DNA of 64,000 nt from Bog-473 sp963741995 (lineage in GTDB: Bacteria > Actinomycetota > Acidimicrobiia > Acidimicrobiales > RAAP-2): positions 1 to 64,000 of the forward strand of contig CAVUKI010000003.1 of assembly GCA_963741995.1 (NCBI GenBank), read 5' to 3'. The notes beneath the pieces were generated by a model, which saw nothing but the letters and a program-made list of their open reading frames with translations, had not been told where the DNA came from and ran no database searches. The first letter of the stretch is position 1. The number at the start of each line of letters is the position of its first letter. Below, one piece after another: positions 8,490 through 17,397 of this stretch. A program made the translations under genes and the position numbers.

Positions 8490-10151
8490 CTACCGTCGGC
8501 CGACGTAGCTGTAAACCGGGGTGGTCTTGGCGCTTTGTGCGGATTCACCGAGAGCTATACAGGTGTTCGGAGTTGGGCAACTGATGGAATTTATGTTCGT
8601 GAATGATTGTCCATACGGATTCGGGGCCCCAGCTGGCACCGCGAAAGTGGTCCTGGACCACGTAAGTCCTCCATCGGTCGTATGGAGGATTACGGAGGAA
8701 CCGCCGTCATGAAGTCTTCCGATGACCTGCGGAACCGCTTCGGATCCAGTGACCCAGCACTCATTGCTCGATGGGCAGTACAGAGCAGACATAGTTGGTA
8801 ACGGGACGGTCGCCGGAAATGTGCGAGCTTGCCACGTAACTCCACCGTCGCTCGTAATGACGACGTCTGACACCGCAACGGTTGTACCGCCAAAACAAGA
8901 GTTCTCCCCTCCGGGGACGCTTCCATTGCTCAGACACGGTGAGGGGTTCGGAATGGTCGTCAAATCGAGTGCCGCGCAGTCGGATGAGGTCGCGCAGGAG
9001 AGTTTGCTCGGGAATCCCGCCGCTCGGGGCAAGGTTCCATTCCGCCAGGTGGCGCCGTCGTCTTTTGTCGACCGGACGAAGTACCCAACAGCTTCTGGGT
9101 AACGCTTGGGAATCTTGTTTCTCGTTGCTGGTGGATATTCCTCAAGTTGTTGCTTAGAGACCGGCTCGTACGCCACCTTGGAAATCCCCATGACAACACA
9201 ATCGGACGCCTCTGGACAGGCAAGGGTGCTTACCCAGTATGAGGGTGGAAACGGAGTTGACGCCCACGTTCTACCCGCGTTCGAAGTCGTTACGAAGAGC
9301 TCCTGAGGAGGACGCGGGGTCAAGAGGCCCACACCTTTCGACATGTATTGAGCAGCCCAAGATGGCCCTACCACGCCTTGGCAGGCACTTTCCGATGAAC
9401 AGCTGAGCTCAAACAGCTGGTAGCCCGGTGTAACAGTCAAGGGAATGATGGTCCATTGATGCCCTGAGTCAGTGGTAGTGATGAACACCGAGCTTCCGCT
9501 GAGAGTTCCACCAGCTGAGCAGTTCGAAGAGTCCGCGGACGTGAGGTCGCTGGTTGGATCGAAGCCACTCGGCATGGGCAAGAGAGACCATGTGATACCC
9601 AAGTCGCCGGTGACATAGAGCGATTCTGACAACAAAGGGGCATTCACATATGGCGTGGCGTAGTCGCCGGCGAGCGCATAACACGCAGTGATGCTGGGAC
9701 AAGTGATGTTGGCCGGCGGTGGTCCCACCGTGTTCTGCTGCCAACCAGTGCTTACAACGTCGCCCACGAGCTCCCAAGAACCCATCGTTCGCTTTCCTGC
9801 GATGCTTTCGCCGTTTCGTGGCAACACTCTTGCTGCGTTCCGTGGCGTTGTCATTATCCCTGAGTCACTTCTCGAGAGCCCCATGAAGAGAGCCGTCCCA
9901 CCGATCACAGCGACGACCGCCGCTGCGAGTGCGAGTCGTCGCTGGAGGCGAAGCCGTTCGGGTAGTCGTCCGAGCATCACGTTGCCCAGGTCATTGTCCC
10001 TAACTGCCGCCGCGGGGGTCGCTCTCGGCTTATCGGGATTCTCCGCGACGATCTCGTTCAGAAGTTGGTCGAAGAGAGGATCCGACGAAAGAGCTTCAAC
10101 GTCCACAGAGCCGATTGGATCGGCTCCCGTCAGAGCTTGGGAGCTGGTCAT
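8490..10151 (-). CDS. Membrane-anchored Asp-box (BNR) repeat protein, sigma-factor partner candidate
   Basis: 553 residues. The first ~75 are hydrophilic and presumably cytoplasmic. One transmembrane helix follows at about 77-95 (LALAAAVVAVIGGTALFMGL). The rest is an extracytoplasmic domain with Asp-box-like motifs: TDSGHQWTII, SNAGRTWAS, KDDGATWRNG, SDGGVTWQA and TDGGLTWSR. Asp-boxes mark beta-propellers of the sialidase/BNR type. Several paired cysteines (CPSITACYA, CSSESACQG, CPSSNECWV) suggest disulfides outside the cell. Its start lies one base past the stop of the ECF sigma gene at 10153, so the two are co-transcribed. By position and topology it could be an anti-sigma factor with a propeller sensor, although no known anti-sigma motif was recognised in the short cytoplasmic part. 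Confidence 0.72.
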   Translation of the reverse strand: MTSSQALTGADPIGSVDVEALSSDPLFDQLLNEIVAENPDKPRATPAAAVRDNDLGNVMLGRLPERLRLQRRLALAAAVVAVIGGTALFMGLSRSDSGIMTTPRNAARVLPRNGESIAGKRTMGSWELVGDVVSTGWQQNTVGPPPANITCPSITACYALAGDYATPYVNAPLLSESLYVTGDLGITWSLLPMPSGFDPTSDLTSADSSNCSAGGTLSGSSVFITTTDSGHQWTIIPLTVTPGYQLFELSCSSESACQGVVGPSWAAQYMSKGVGLLTPRPPQELFVTTSNAGRTWASTPFPPSYWVSTLACPEASDCVVMGISKVAYEPVSKQQLEEYPPATRNKIPKRYPEAVGYFVRSTKDDGATWRNGTLPRAAGFPSKLSCATSSDCAALDLTTIPNPSPCLSNGSVPGGENSCFGGTTVAVSDVVITSDGGVTWQARTFPATVPLPTMSALYCPSSNECWVTGSEAVPQVIGRLHDGGSSVILHTTDGGLTWSRTTFAVPAGAPNPYGQSFTNINSISCPTPNTCIALGESAQSAKTTPVYSYVGRR

Positions 10152-10152
10152 T

Positions 10153-10737
10153 TCATGTCTCCTCGGATATCGATGCAGGAGCCGATCTTCGGCTCATGGA
10201 TTGTCGGGGGGTATCGCTACCTTCGATCCATGCTCCTAGTCCCTTCATTTCTGCGTTAAGGCGCGACCGGGCCCGATGGAGTCGGATTCGTGCCGCAGTC
10301 GAAGAGCAACCCAGGACGCAGGCAAGCTGCGTAGAAGTGAGACCCTCCCATGCAGCCAGCATCAGCAGTTCACGATCTTGATCCGTCATGCGGGCAAGCG
10401 CGACGCCCGCTTCCAAACCGGTTTGCTCGCTCGCGTCCATTTGGACACTCAATTCAGTACTGAGAGCGTTCGCGATCTGCTGAAGAAGTTGTGAGCGATG
10501 TTGGATGCGACGCGTTTGGTTGGCTATCACTCGACGGGCGGTCGCGTATAACCAAAGAACGCTCGATTCCCCCTGTGGGATTTCGTCGAACCGTCGCCAA
10601 GCGATGCCAAACGTCTCAGCCACCACATCAGCGGCGTCTTCGGACGAAGCAGTCCTCCTGAGTGCATAGGCAAGTAGACGGGCGCGCGACTCCTCATAGA
10701 GTTCAGTAAAATGCTCTACGCGCCCTTCGGCTGCCAC
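10153..10737 (-). CDS. ECF RNA polymerase sigma factor
   Basis: 194 residues. Region 2 is near residues 10-75 (HFTELYEESRARLLAYALRR, then AADVVAETFGIAWRRFDEIP). It carries the core-binding and -10 recognition helices, with WLYATARRVIANQTRR after them. Region 4 is near 115-175 (LARMTDQDRELLMLAAWEGL, then ACVLGCSSTAARIRLHRARS), the helix-turn-helix for the -35 element. No extra C-terminal sensing domain is present. It is the first gene of a two-gene unit with the membrane Asp-box protein at 8490, the usual layout for a sigma factor and its membrane partner. Targets are unknown. Confidence 0.9.
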   Translation of the reverse strand: MAAEGRVEHFTELYEESRARLLAYALRRTASSEDAADVVAETFGIAWRRFDEIPQGESSVLWLYATARRVIANQTRRIQHRSQLLQQIANALSTELSVQMDASEQTGLEAGVALARMTDQDRELLMLAAWEGLTSTQLACVLGCSSTAARIRLHRARSRLNAEMKGLGAWIEGSDTPRQSMSRRSAPASISEET

Positions 10738-10862
10738 CCCCCTGCCACCTCCCAGCTTGCCCTCAGACTATGTATGTCTTCTCAGACAGCTTTGTTTCAC
10801 GGATTTGGTCGATCCTGTCCCTGAGCGACCGTGCGATCCGGCACGCCACTTCTTCTTGATTG

Positions 10863-10905
10863 GCTTCCCAAGCTGAGAACGCGGGTTCGATTCCCGTCGC
10901 CCGCT
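10863..10905 (+). repeat. tRNA-Gly(CCC) 3'-half copy (att-like site)
   Basis: The cleanest of the 3' halves: CTTCCCAAGCTGAGAACGCG, then GGTTCGATTCCCGTCGCCCG. The T stem and T loop (TTCGATT) are intact. The bases upstream (CCACTTCTTCTTGATTGG) do not form the 5' half of a tRNA. In direct orientation with the copies at 654, 4589 and 14752. Confidence 0.7.
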
Positions 10906-11094
10906 CTCTCTCGATCTCGGGGGTCAGTGTGGAGCTTCGGCTCCTGGGCCACACTCTGGCTCCGGTACGTGGCGACACGTTCCGGACGCGGCTCCGGCGT
11001 CGCTTCACGTCGAGTAGGTCGGTACGTGTCACGCCTTGCACGCTGCGACGCACTTCGAGGGCGACCAGGGCGGTCGGGACTGACCTCGCCGCGT

Positions 11095-12785
11095 CTATGG
11101 CCCGGTGCAGGCGTTGGTGGCGTTGCTCGGGTCGAAGGTCCCTCCGTCACCGGGGAAGTACCACTCGACTTCCTCGTACGCGGGCGGACCGCCATTACAA
11201 CTCCCGAGGTCGAACGCGACCACGGTGAACGTGGCTTGCGTTGCGTCAGACAGGGGCGCGTTCGGATTTGAGACGTAGGTAGATTGGCCCTGCCCCATTG
11301 CCTGCGGTGCACCCCAGTTCGACCACGAAATAGAGGTCACATACGAGCCCGGTGCATTACCTCCTGCGGCATTGATAGCGGCGGGAGCTACTTCTCCAAA
11401 GCCCTCGACCCCGTCCCCCGCAAAACCCAATGCCCCAACCCAGGCCGCGCTTCCGAGGAGGGGCCCCCCGGCCGCCGGCGTCGACGGAGGAGTCGTCGTG
11501 GTGGTCGGCGGGGTGGTGGTCGTCGTTGTCGGGAATGTGGTGGTCGGCGGCACCACCGTCGTCGTTGTCGTCGCGCTGGCGGCGGGCGTCTTGGCCGGGC
11601 CGAGCGTGGTCTGGGGCGTCCACGCCGAACCGTTCCAGTGCAGGATCAAGATCTCGGGGGTCCCCGTGTCACCGGGACCCGTAGCGTTCGAGCTCGCGAC
11701 AGTGACCGGACTTTCCCATCCGACGGCCCAGGCGTTGGAACGAGATGTCGCGGCGAGACCTGAGAGCCCGCCTACCTGGGATTCGAGACCCGGAACGGGC
11801 ACACTCGTCCATGCGGAGCCTTTCCACTCCAGGATCACGCCGTTCGTCGGGCCGTCGCCCGAGCCGGCCTGTCCGACTGCCCACGCCCTGCCCGTCGGGA
11901 GGGCGGCCACCCCCGAGAGGTCGATGCTGTCCTGTTGCGATGTGGAGTCTTCTCCCCACGTGTGCCCGTTCCACCGCTCGACCAGGGGCGTCCCTGGACC
12001 ACACCCACAGTTGTTGCCGTCGCCCACCGCCAATACCGGGCGGTCCGGCAAGGCCTCCACGCCGAGGAGGATGCTGCCCAGGCCCTGATCGCCGCCCACG
12101 CTCGGGCTCGGAGTCTGCTGCCACGCTTCGCCGTTCCAGTGCAGGATCAGGGTGGCCTGGTTGCCACCCGTCGTCGCGCCGACGGCCCAGGCATTGGAGG
12201 CGACGTCGCCGCCACCGCGGTGAGATAGCCGGTGGGGCTCGGCGTCTGTCGCCACTCCTTACCGTTCCAGTGCAAGACCAGCGCGGCACCGTCGTGCGTC
12301 CCGCCGACGGCCCAGGCATTGGTGGGCGACGTGGCGGCCACTGTGGAGAGGCTGCCCGGGATGCCCGGCGTCTCCACCCACTTCTTCCCGTTCCAGTGCA
12401 GGATCAAGGTCTTGGTGGGGTTCGGTTCGAAGCCGACGGTGCCGACGGCCCAGACGTTGGCGGGAGACGTGGCGGCCACTGCGAAGAGCTCGGCGCCGGG
12501 AGGACTCGGGTTGGCTTCGCGCTGCCAACGCGTGCCGTTCCAATGCAGCGTCAGGGCTTTGGAGTCCGAACCGTTGCCCGTCTCACCCACGGCCCAGGCC
12601 ACGCCATGCGTCGCGGCGACGCCGTTCAGTCTTCCGCTCTCGGCGACTAAGGCGGCGCCTGACGTCGCGTGGCCGCCTTTGGTCGTGCCGCGTTGCCCGG
12701 CCGAGGCCGTCGAGACCGTGGCGAACGCGAGGACGACGCCGAGTGCCAATGCCACGATCGGCGCGTGTGTCCGTTGTGGTCCCAT
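11095..12785 (-). CDS. Secreted AWAVG-repeat protein with Thr-rich linker (frameshifted)
   Basis: About 562 residues. A signal peptide (IVALALGVVLAFATVSTASA) is followed by some six repeats of about 50 residues, each with a NAWAVG strand and an ILHWNG..W strand, which looks like a beta-propeller. Near residues 375-415 a linker made of Thr and Pro (runs such as TTTTTTPPTTTTTPP) leads to a C-terminal domain of about 140 residues with FTVVAFDLGSCNGG and YEEVEWYFPGDGG. That domain was not recognised. The frame changes near 12200, where AATSP continues as SNAWAVGATTGG. The long Thr linker is typical of glycosylated spacers in secreted actinobacterial proteins. Substrate unknown; surface attachment or glycan binding is only a guess. 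Confidence 0.68.
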
Positions 12786-13030
12786 CCCGGAACCTCCTCC
12801 CGATCCCGCCCGTGCGGAGGGGCTGCCACTGCGTGCCGAGCGGAGCGTACTGGCGACTCACTCTTGTTGCAATGCCCGTGGCGTCTCCTCGCCCGCGCGT
12901 CCCACGGCTGGACATCGGCCAGGTCGCGTCGTGAGACGTGCGGACTTGGGCCCGTCTTGCCTGGTCAAGTTCATGCGCGAATCGTGCACGAAGCAGTGGC
13001 ATTCAGTGATCTCCTGCGGTAACTGACGGT

Positions 13031-13425
13031 TTAGAAGAATCGCCGTCCGTTCTGGGAGTCCTGGGAATGCGCCGGCAGCACCGAGGCAAGCCACGCCGAG
13101 CACGCTCGCGCCCAGCGGAAGGAAGGTCCTCGGCGTGTCGACGCTGACCGAGCGGACCAACCACCACAAAGCCAGGGCCACGACGCTGCCCACGAGCAGC
13201 ATCGAACGCCGATCCGGTGGCACGAGCACCATGGCGACACAGAGCACGACGACCGAGGCCACTGCAACCAAGAGCGCGTCAGCCGGCCAAAAACCTCCTT
13301 CGCGATACCCCTCGACCAGCATCGGGCCGAAGACTGTCGCCGCCAGGACCCACCGCCGTGGGCCCAGAGGGGGGGCAGCTCGAACACGCTACCTATCTTG
13401 GCCAGGACATCCCATGAGGCGAGAA
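13031..13425 (-). pseudogene. Polytopic membrane protein remnant
   Basis: The minus strand carries a hydrophobic frame with PRRWVLAATVFGPMLVEGYR, then LLVAVASVVVLCVAMVLV, SMLLVGSVVALALWWLVRSV and FLPLGASVLGVACLGAAGAF. These are four likely helices. No clear start precedes them and the frame then reads into low-quality sequence, so the gene seems truncated at both ends or frameshifted. The text resembles parts of O-antigen-ligase or glycosyltransferase membrane domains, but I cannot assign it. Confidence 0.4.
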
Positions 13426-13795
13426 GACGCGGTCGCGCCAGGCTCGGTTGGTCCCGAGGCTGGCCACTCGAAAAGACCTCGAGAAGACTCTGCTTCAGCA
13501 ACGGCCCCTGTCGGCGCGACACCCCGGATCCTCAGCATGATTGGAGGCATCGGCTGTCCCCTCCCGCACCTTCGTGACCCGTCAGACAGGAAACTCCGAG
13601 GTTGACGCGTACGAAACCTCGTGGCCTCTCATCGCAGGCCTCGGCTGGCCGATTCCGCGTGCACGACATGGATCCAGCGACCTCTCAATCGATGAGGACT
13701 CGACGACAGTTAAAAATTCGTAACCGCACTGTTCTCCCCTCGCCAAAAGCGAGGTGAGGCGCGAAAGTAGAGGTGAAGACAGAACGGGAGGCGTG
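13426..13795. other. Gene-free stretch
   Basis: About 370 bases between the membrane remnant and the DUF4118 gene. No conserved reading frame, tRNA or clear hairpin was seen. The last ~60 bases (GTTAAAAATTCGTAACC near 13710) are AT-richer than the surroundings and may contain the promoter for the gene at 13796. Confidence 0.35.
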
Positions 13796-14536
13796 ATGCG
13801 CCTAAGGCAGCGCTTGGTCTTGGCGCGAATCGCAGGAATCATCGGCCCGCTGGCAGTGGCGGCGGTGCTCGTCCCCTTCCGGGCCACCTTTGCCGCGACC
13901 GCAGCAGCACTCCTCCTCGCCGCGGTCGTCGTCGGTGTCGCATCGAGCGGGGATCGGATGTCGGGCTACCTGGCCACGGTGAGTGCCACGCTGTCGTTCG
14001 ACGTGCTGCTCACCGAGCCCTACGGGCGACTCGCCATCACCCATCGACCCGATCTCGAGACCGCGATCTGTCTGTTCGTGGTCGGCATCGGCATCACGGA
14101 GATCTCGGTGCGGAGCCGACAGCACAGAGAGGGGGCGGCAGAGGAAGCCGAGTTCGTGGGCGTCCTGCACTCGGTGGCAGAACTCGTGGCGTCGGGGACC
14201 TCGGAGCAAGAGGTCGTCAGATTCGTCCGAGCGCGCCTGATTGACCTTTTGGGTCTGCGGGACTGCCGGTTCGAGGTGGCTGTCCCCCTGCGCCCGCGGT
14301 TTCAGATCGAGAGCTCGGGAGACGTGTTCCTCGCGGGTTCTGTGTGGGCGGTCCACAGGGTCGGTCTGCCCGGACCCGAGATCGACCTGCCGGTTCAACG
14401 CAGTGGCGAGACAGTCGGGCGCTTCGTACTGACCCCGACACCAGGCCTGCCGATTTCGAGGGAGAGGCGAGTGGTAGCAGTTGCGATGGCGGACCAAATC
14501 GGTCCTTCCCTCCAGACTCACTTGCGCTCGGCCTGA
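13796..14536 (+). CDS. DUF4118 (KdpD-like) membrane protein without a kinase
   Basis: 246 residues from ATG 13796, placed 5-6 bases after GGGAGGC. The first 110 residues form the four-helix DUF4118 module known from KdpD and related histidine kinases (IIGPLAVAAVLVPFRATFAA, SATLSFDVLLTEPYGRLAI, and TAICLFVVGIGITEI). A coiled stretch and a GAF-like part follow (LHSVAELVASGTSEQEVVRF, then LLGLRDCRFEV). No DHp or ATPase domain follows before the stop. It is thus a stand-alone membrane sensor module, possibly working with a separate kinase, or a gene that has lost its C-terminus. An upstream in-frame start at 13754 lacks a ribosome site. Confidence 0.75.
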   Translation: MRLRQRLVLARIAGIIGPLAVAAVLVPFRATFAATAAALLLAAVVVGVASSGDRMSGYLATVSATLSFDVLLTEPYGRLAITHRPDLETAICLFVVGIGITEISVRSRQHREGAAEEAEFVGVLHSVAELVASGTSEQEVVRFVRARLIDLLGLRDCRFEVAVPLRPRFQIESSGDVFLAGSVWAVHRVGLPGPEIDLPVQRSGETVGRFVLTPTPGLPISRERRVVAVAMADQIGPSLQTHLRSA

Positions 14537-15009
14537 GCCGGGCGGTGCTGCATTCAAGAGCGCTGCCTGGAACACCTGCTGATGTCACACGGGCCGAGCG
14601 TGCAGCTCCGTGCAACGGCCCCATTCAGACCCAATTGGTGCAACACACGCGACGGCGAAGAGAGGGCAACTATGGATAGCTGCGTTGGGACAACGTCCAC
14701 GGTCCCCGGCGATTTCCTCAATCGCCCGAGCTCAGAAGGCTATCCCGAAAGAGCTCCCCGAGCTGAGCACGCAGGTTCGATTCAGGTCGCCCAATCCCTT
14801 CCAACCTCGCAGGTCAGACCCGCATTCGGAGAAGAGATGCGCTCAGCGTGCGCCGTCACGCCATTGGCAGCGTTCGAGCGAGCGCGCTGCTCTGGGTATG
14901 ACATATGCGTGAACCGCGACCTGCGCCCCTGGCGATGAGGATGAGCGATCCTTTCGCGAGGGTGATCCGTACTCCATTGCAACACGAAAGCAATGAGGAG
15001 AGCATTCAC
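14537..15009. other. Intergenic with tRNA-Gly remnant and GTGCAAC repeats
   Basis: No gene is supported here. The stretch holds a diverged tRNA-Gly 3' half (14752-14792). About 150 bases before it is a pair of GTGCAAC strings (in CTCCGTGCAACGG and GGTGCAACACACGCGAC) that also occurs before the tRNA-Gly half at 4589. The last 60 bases are the leader of the gene at 15010, with GAGGAGA as ribosome site. Confidence 0.45.
14752..14792 (+). repeat. Diverged tRNA-Gly 3'-half copy
   Basis: GCTCCCCGAGCTGAGCACGC followed by AGGTTCGATTCAGGTCGCCC aligns base for base with the tRNA-Gly 3' half at 10863 but differs at several sites. The changed T stem still pairs (GCAGG against CAGGT only partly). This is the most decayed of the four copies, consistent with being the oldest junction. 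Confidence 0.5.
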
Positions 15010-15570
15010 ATGGTCCACAGAAAGCAACACCCACAGGCATTTCGAAAGGGCCAGATTCTGCGCACGGCGAGTGTCGCCTTGGCACTCGGCGGACTCACTG
15101 CGTCCGCAGCCATTGCTGACGCCGCCGGTGCAGCCACGAGCAGCGTCGTCTCGACGGCCCACAGCGCCAAGTTCGGCACGATCCTCGTCAGCGGCAAAAC
15201 CGTGTACACCCTCAAGCCGAGCAAGGTGGCCTGCGGGGCCAGCTGTCTCAAAGTCTGGCCCGAGGTGCTTCTGCCCAAGGGTAAGAGCGCGGCGACTGCT
15301 GGATCCGGCGTGAACGCCGCCAAGCTCGGAACCGTGACAAGGAGTGGAGGTTCCCGCCAGCTGACCTATGCCGGCAAGCCCCTCTACTGGTTCGTCGGAG
15401 ACACCGGACCCGGCCAGGTGCACGGAAATCTCACCGATACGTGGGGGAAATGGACAGTCGTCGTGACGGCGAAGCCGGCCCATTCGAGCTCGAGCTCGAA
15501 CTCGGGTTCGGGTTCGGGTTCGGGCGGAACTGCGACAACGAACTCTGGGTCAGGTGGAGTTGCCTTCTAG
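15010..15570 (+). CDS. Secreted COG4315-type protein
   Basis: 186 residues from ATG 15010, nine bases after GAGGAGA. A signal peptide runs to about residue 45 (TASVALALGGLTASAAIADA). Two copies of the COG4315 fold follow. The first has ILVSGKTVYTLKPSKVACGA and SCLKVWPEVLLP, the second has LTYAGKPLYWFVGDTGPGQV and ends W.KWTVV. The family is usually described as predicted lipoproteins with a Yx(F/W/Y)xxD motif and has no known activity. No lipobox cysteine is seen here. The protein ends in a Ser/Gly tail coded by short GGGTTC repeats. It is closely followed by the genes at 15599 and 16732, probably one operon. Confidence 0.8.
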   Translation: MVHRKQHPQAFRKGQILRTASVALALGGLTASAAIADAAGAATSSVVSTAHSAKFGTILVSGKTVYTLKPSKVACGASCLKVWPEVLLPKGKSAATAGSGVNAAKLGTVTRSGGSRQLTYAGKPLYWFVGDTGPGQVHGNLTDTWGKWTVVVTAKPAHSSSSSNSGSGSGSGGTATTNSGSGGVAF

Positions 15571-15598
15571 TGCCTCGATCCGACACCGAGCCGTCATC

Positions 15599-16732
15599 AT
15601 GTCGTCAGTCCTAGTCGCGCCGCCCCGGCCTCGCTCTGCCCGAGCGCCGGAGCACACGAGTCCACAAGGCAGGCGGCGCGTCGGCCTCGCGTCCAGGGTG
15701 TACCTTCCCGCCTTCTGCATCCCCGCGCTGGCAGCGGCTCTGGTGGGTATTGGTTGGTCGACTGGCTGGAGCGGATCGGGCTTCGCCGGATCCCTTACGA
15801 GTCTTCGCGTCGTCGTGATCGGTCCGTTGTCCCTCGTCATCATCGGGATCATTCTGGTGGTGGAACGGATATGGCCCGCGCAACAACGATCCCTTTTCGC
15901 CCGCGGGTACCGGCATGACCTGCTGATCACTGGGGTCTACGCAACGCTCGTACTGCCCCTGGTTGCGGCGCTGACGCTCTCTTTCGTTGCGGTGGTTCGC
16001 CGCCTCGTTCCGTGGATCGTCTTGCCAAAGATGGACACGTTGCCTCGCTGGATCGTGCTCGGCGCCATCATCGTGGCCATGGACGGCTGCAACTGGGCTG
16101 TGCACCTCGCCAATCACCGGATCCGAATGCTCTGGCGCTTTCATGAGCTACATCATTCCCAAGAGGACATGAACGTCCTTACCGTCTTTCGCACCCATCC
16201 ACTGATCCATGTGTCCTACCTCCTTGCGCTCATCCCAGGTCTCCTGCTGCTCGCCAATGGTTCCCTGTCGCTCACCGTGCTGGCCCTTTACGGTGGCATC
16301 GTGGCCTTTGCGCACTCCAACACCCGTCTTGGTTTCGGACCGCTCGGACGGATCGTCGTCAGCCCGAACTTTCACCGTATCCACCACAAGTTGGATGGAC
16401 CCCAAGACGTCAATCTCGGCTTCGCGCTGACCATTTGGGACCAGATGTTCCACACTGCGGCCTTCCCGACGAAGGAGACGGTCCGGATGGACACTGGTCT
16501 CCGGGGTCGGCCCCTGCTCGTTGAACAGGCAACACCGCGACCCCGCCATCTGGCGGTCTACGCCGCTCAGCTGGTCGCACCGTTTCGACCGCTCCACGAT
16601 CCTCAATCGCCGTCGTTCCCCTCGGCGGCGGCCCACTGGTCCAGTCCTGCCCCGAATCTCTCGTCAGCTGACGTCGGTGATGACGAGTCGATCGAGGCTC
16701 AGGACACACTCGAACACTGCGAGGTGATGTGA
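15599..16732 (+). CDS. Sterol desaturase / fatty acid hydroxylase family protein
   Basis: 377 residues from ATG 15599; a GTG at 15554 would add 15 residues and overlap the previous gene. Membrane helices include YLPAFCIPALAAALVGIGW and VVVIGPLSLVIIGIILVVE. The di-iron histidine clusters HELHHS and HRIHH, with the intervening RTHPLIH, are in the usual order, so the catalytic centre appears complete. The family inserts oxygen or a double bond into sterols, fatty acids or carotenoids at the membrane. The stop overlaps the start of DoxX (16732). The substrate cannot be told from sequence. Confidence 0.85.
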   Translation: MSSVLVAPPRPRSARAPEHTSPQGRRRVGLASRVYLPAFCIPALAAALVGIGWSTGWSGSGFAGSLTSLRVVVIGPLSLVIIGIILVVERIWPAQQRSLFARGYRHDLLITGVYATLVLPLVAALTLSFVAVVRRLVPWIVLPKMDTLPRWIVLGAIIVAMDGCNWAVHLANHRIRMLWRFHELHHSQEDMNVLTVFRTHPLIHVSYLLALIPGLLLLANGSLSLTVLALYGGIVAFAHSNTRLGFGPLGRIVVSPNFHRIHHKLDGPQDVNLGFALTIWDQMFHTAAFPTKETVRMDTGLRGRPLLVEQATPRPRHLAVYAAQLVAPFRPLHDPQSPSFPSAAAHWSSPAPNLSSADVGDDESIEAQDTLEHCEVM

Positions 16733-17265
16733 TGGTCACGACTTCATTGGGGGCGCCGCCACGTTCGAACCGTTCGAGCCGATCAGTGTTGGCACTTGTC
16801 GTTGCCACTCGAACGCCTGAACTCCGCACCAGTTGTGCCTTGCTCGCCGCGCGCATCGGGCTGGTCTGGATCTTCATCTACTACGGCGCGGGGAAGCTGT
16901 TCGGAGCGTTCAACGGACCAGGCATCCACCGGACCGCTCTCTACATGTCGAATGTCGCTCACCTACACCCGGGAGGACTGTTCGCTGTCCTGGGAGGGCT
17001 GATCGAGTTCGGCAGCGCCGTGGCGCTGGCATTCGGCCTCGGCTCGCGTCTCGCCGGCCTCGCTCTCTTCGGGGACATGGTGATAGCCATGATCACCGTC
17101 ACCTGGGCCACGGGGATCAACTCGTCCTCCTCTCCGCCCGGCTACCAATTGAACTTGGCGCTCGCAGTGCTTGCGCTCGTCGTTGCAGCCTTGGGATCTG
17201 GCCGGTTCAGCCTCGACGCGCTGATTGAGCGGCGAATCGACACGACGCCGAACCTCGCTGCCTGA
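16732..17265 (+). CDS. DoxX family membrane protein
   Basis: 177 residues with about four helices: LLAARIGLVWIFIYYGAGKL, GGLFAVLGGLIEFGSAVALA, AGLALFGDMVIAMITVTWA and LNLALAVLALVVAALGSG. The R..L...F...G..KL opening and the central gly-rich helix are typical of DoxX. Members sit in membrane redox or thiol-stress complexes. ATG 16732 overlaps the stop of the hydroxylase gene by one base, so the two are translationally coupled. It may supply or quench electrons for the hydroxylase; that is inference from position. Confidence 0.85.
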   Translation: MVTTSLGAPPRSNRSSRSVLALVVATRTPELRTSCALLAARIGLVWIFIYYGAGKLFGAFNGPGIHRTALYMSNVAHLHPGGLFAVLGGLIEFGSAVALAFGLGSRLAGLALFGDMVIAMITVTWATGINSSSSPPGYQLNLALAVLALVVAALGSGRFSLDALIERRIDTTPNLAA

Positions 17266-17397
17266 ATGACTCGCGCCTGGCCGTTCGATGTCGGTGCCGA
17301 CCCACGCACCGTCGACCCATAGGGTCCACCCGAGAGAATTCTCATGCCTGCTCGCCCAGGCTTCTCCCCAGATCAGCACAATCAGTGGAGCCGTCCG

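Noticed and set aside
10763..11312. Minus-strand frames with GDGNRTRVLSLGS and ATGIEPAFSAWEAN
   Set aside because: Same tRNA antisense artefact, over the tRNA-Gly half at 10863.
15554..15598. GTG start for the sterol-desaturase family gene
   Set aside because: It would overlap the preceding gene and has no ribosome site; ATG 15599 is preferred, though not proven.
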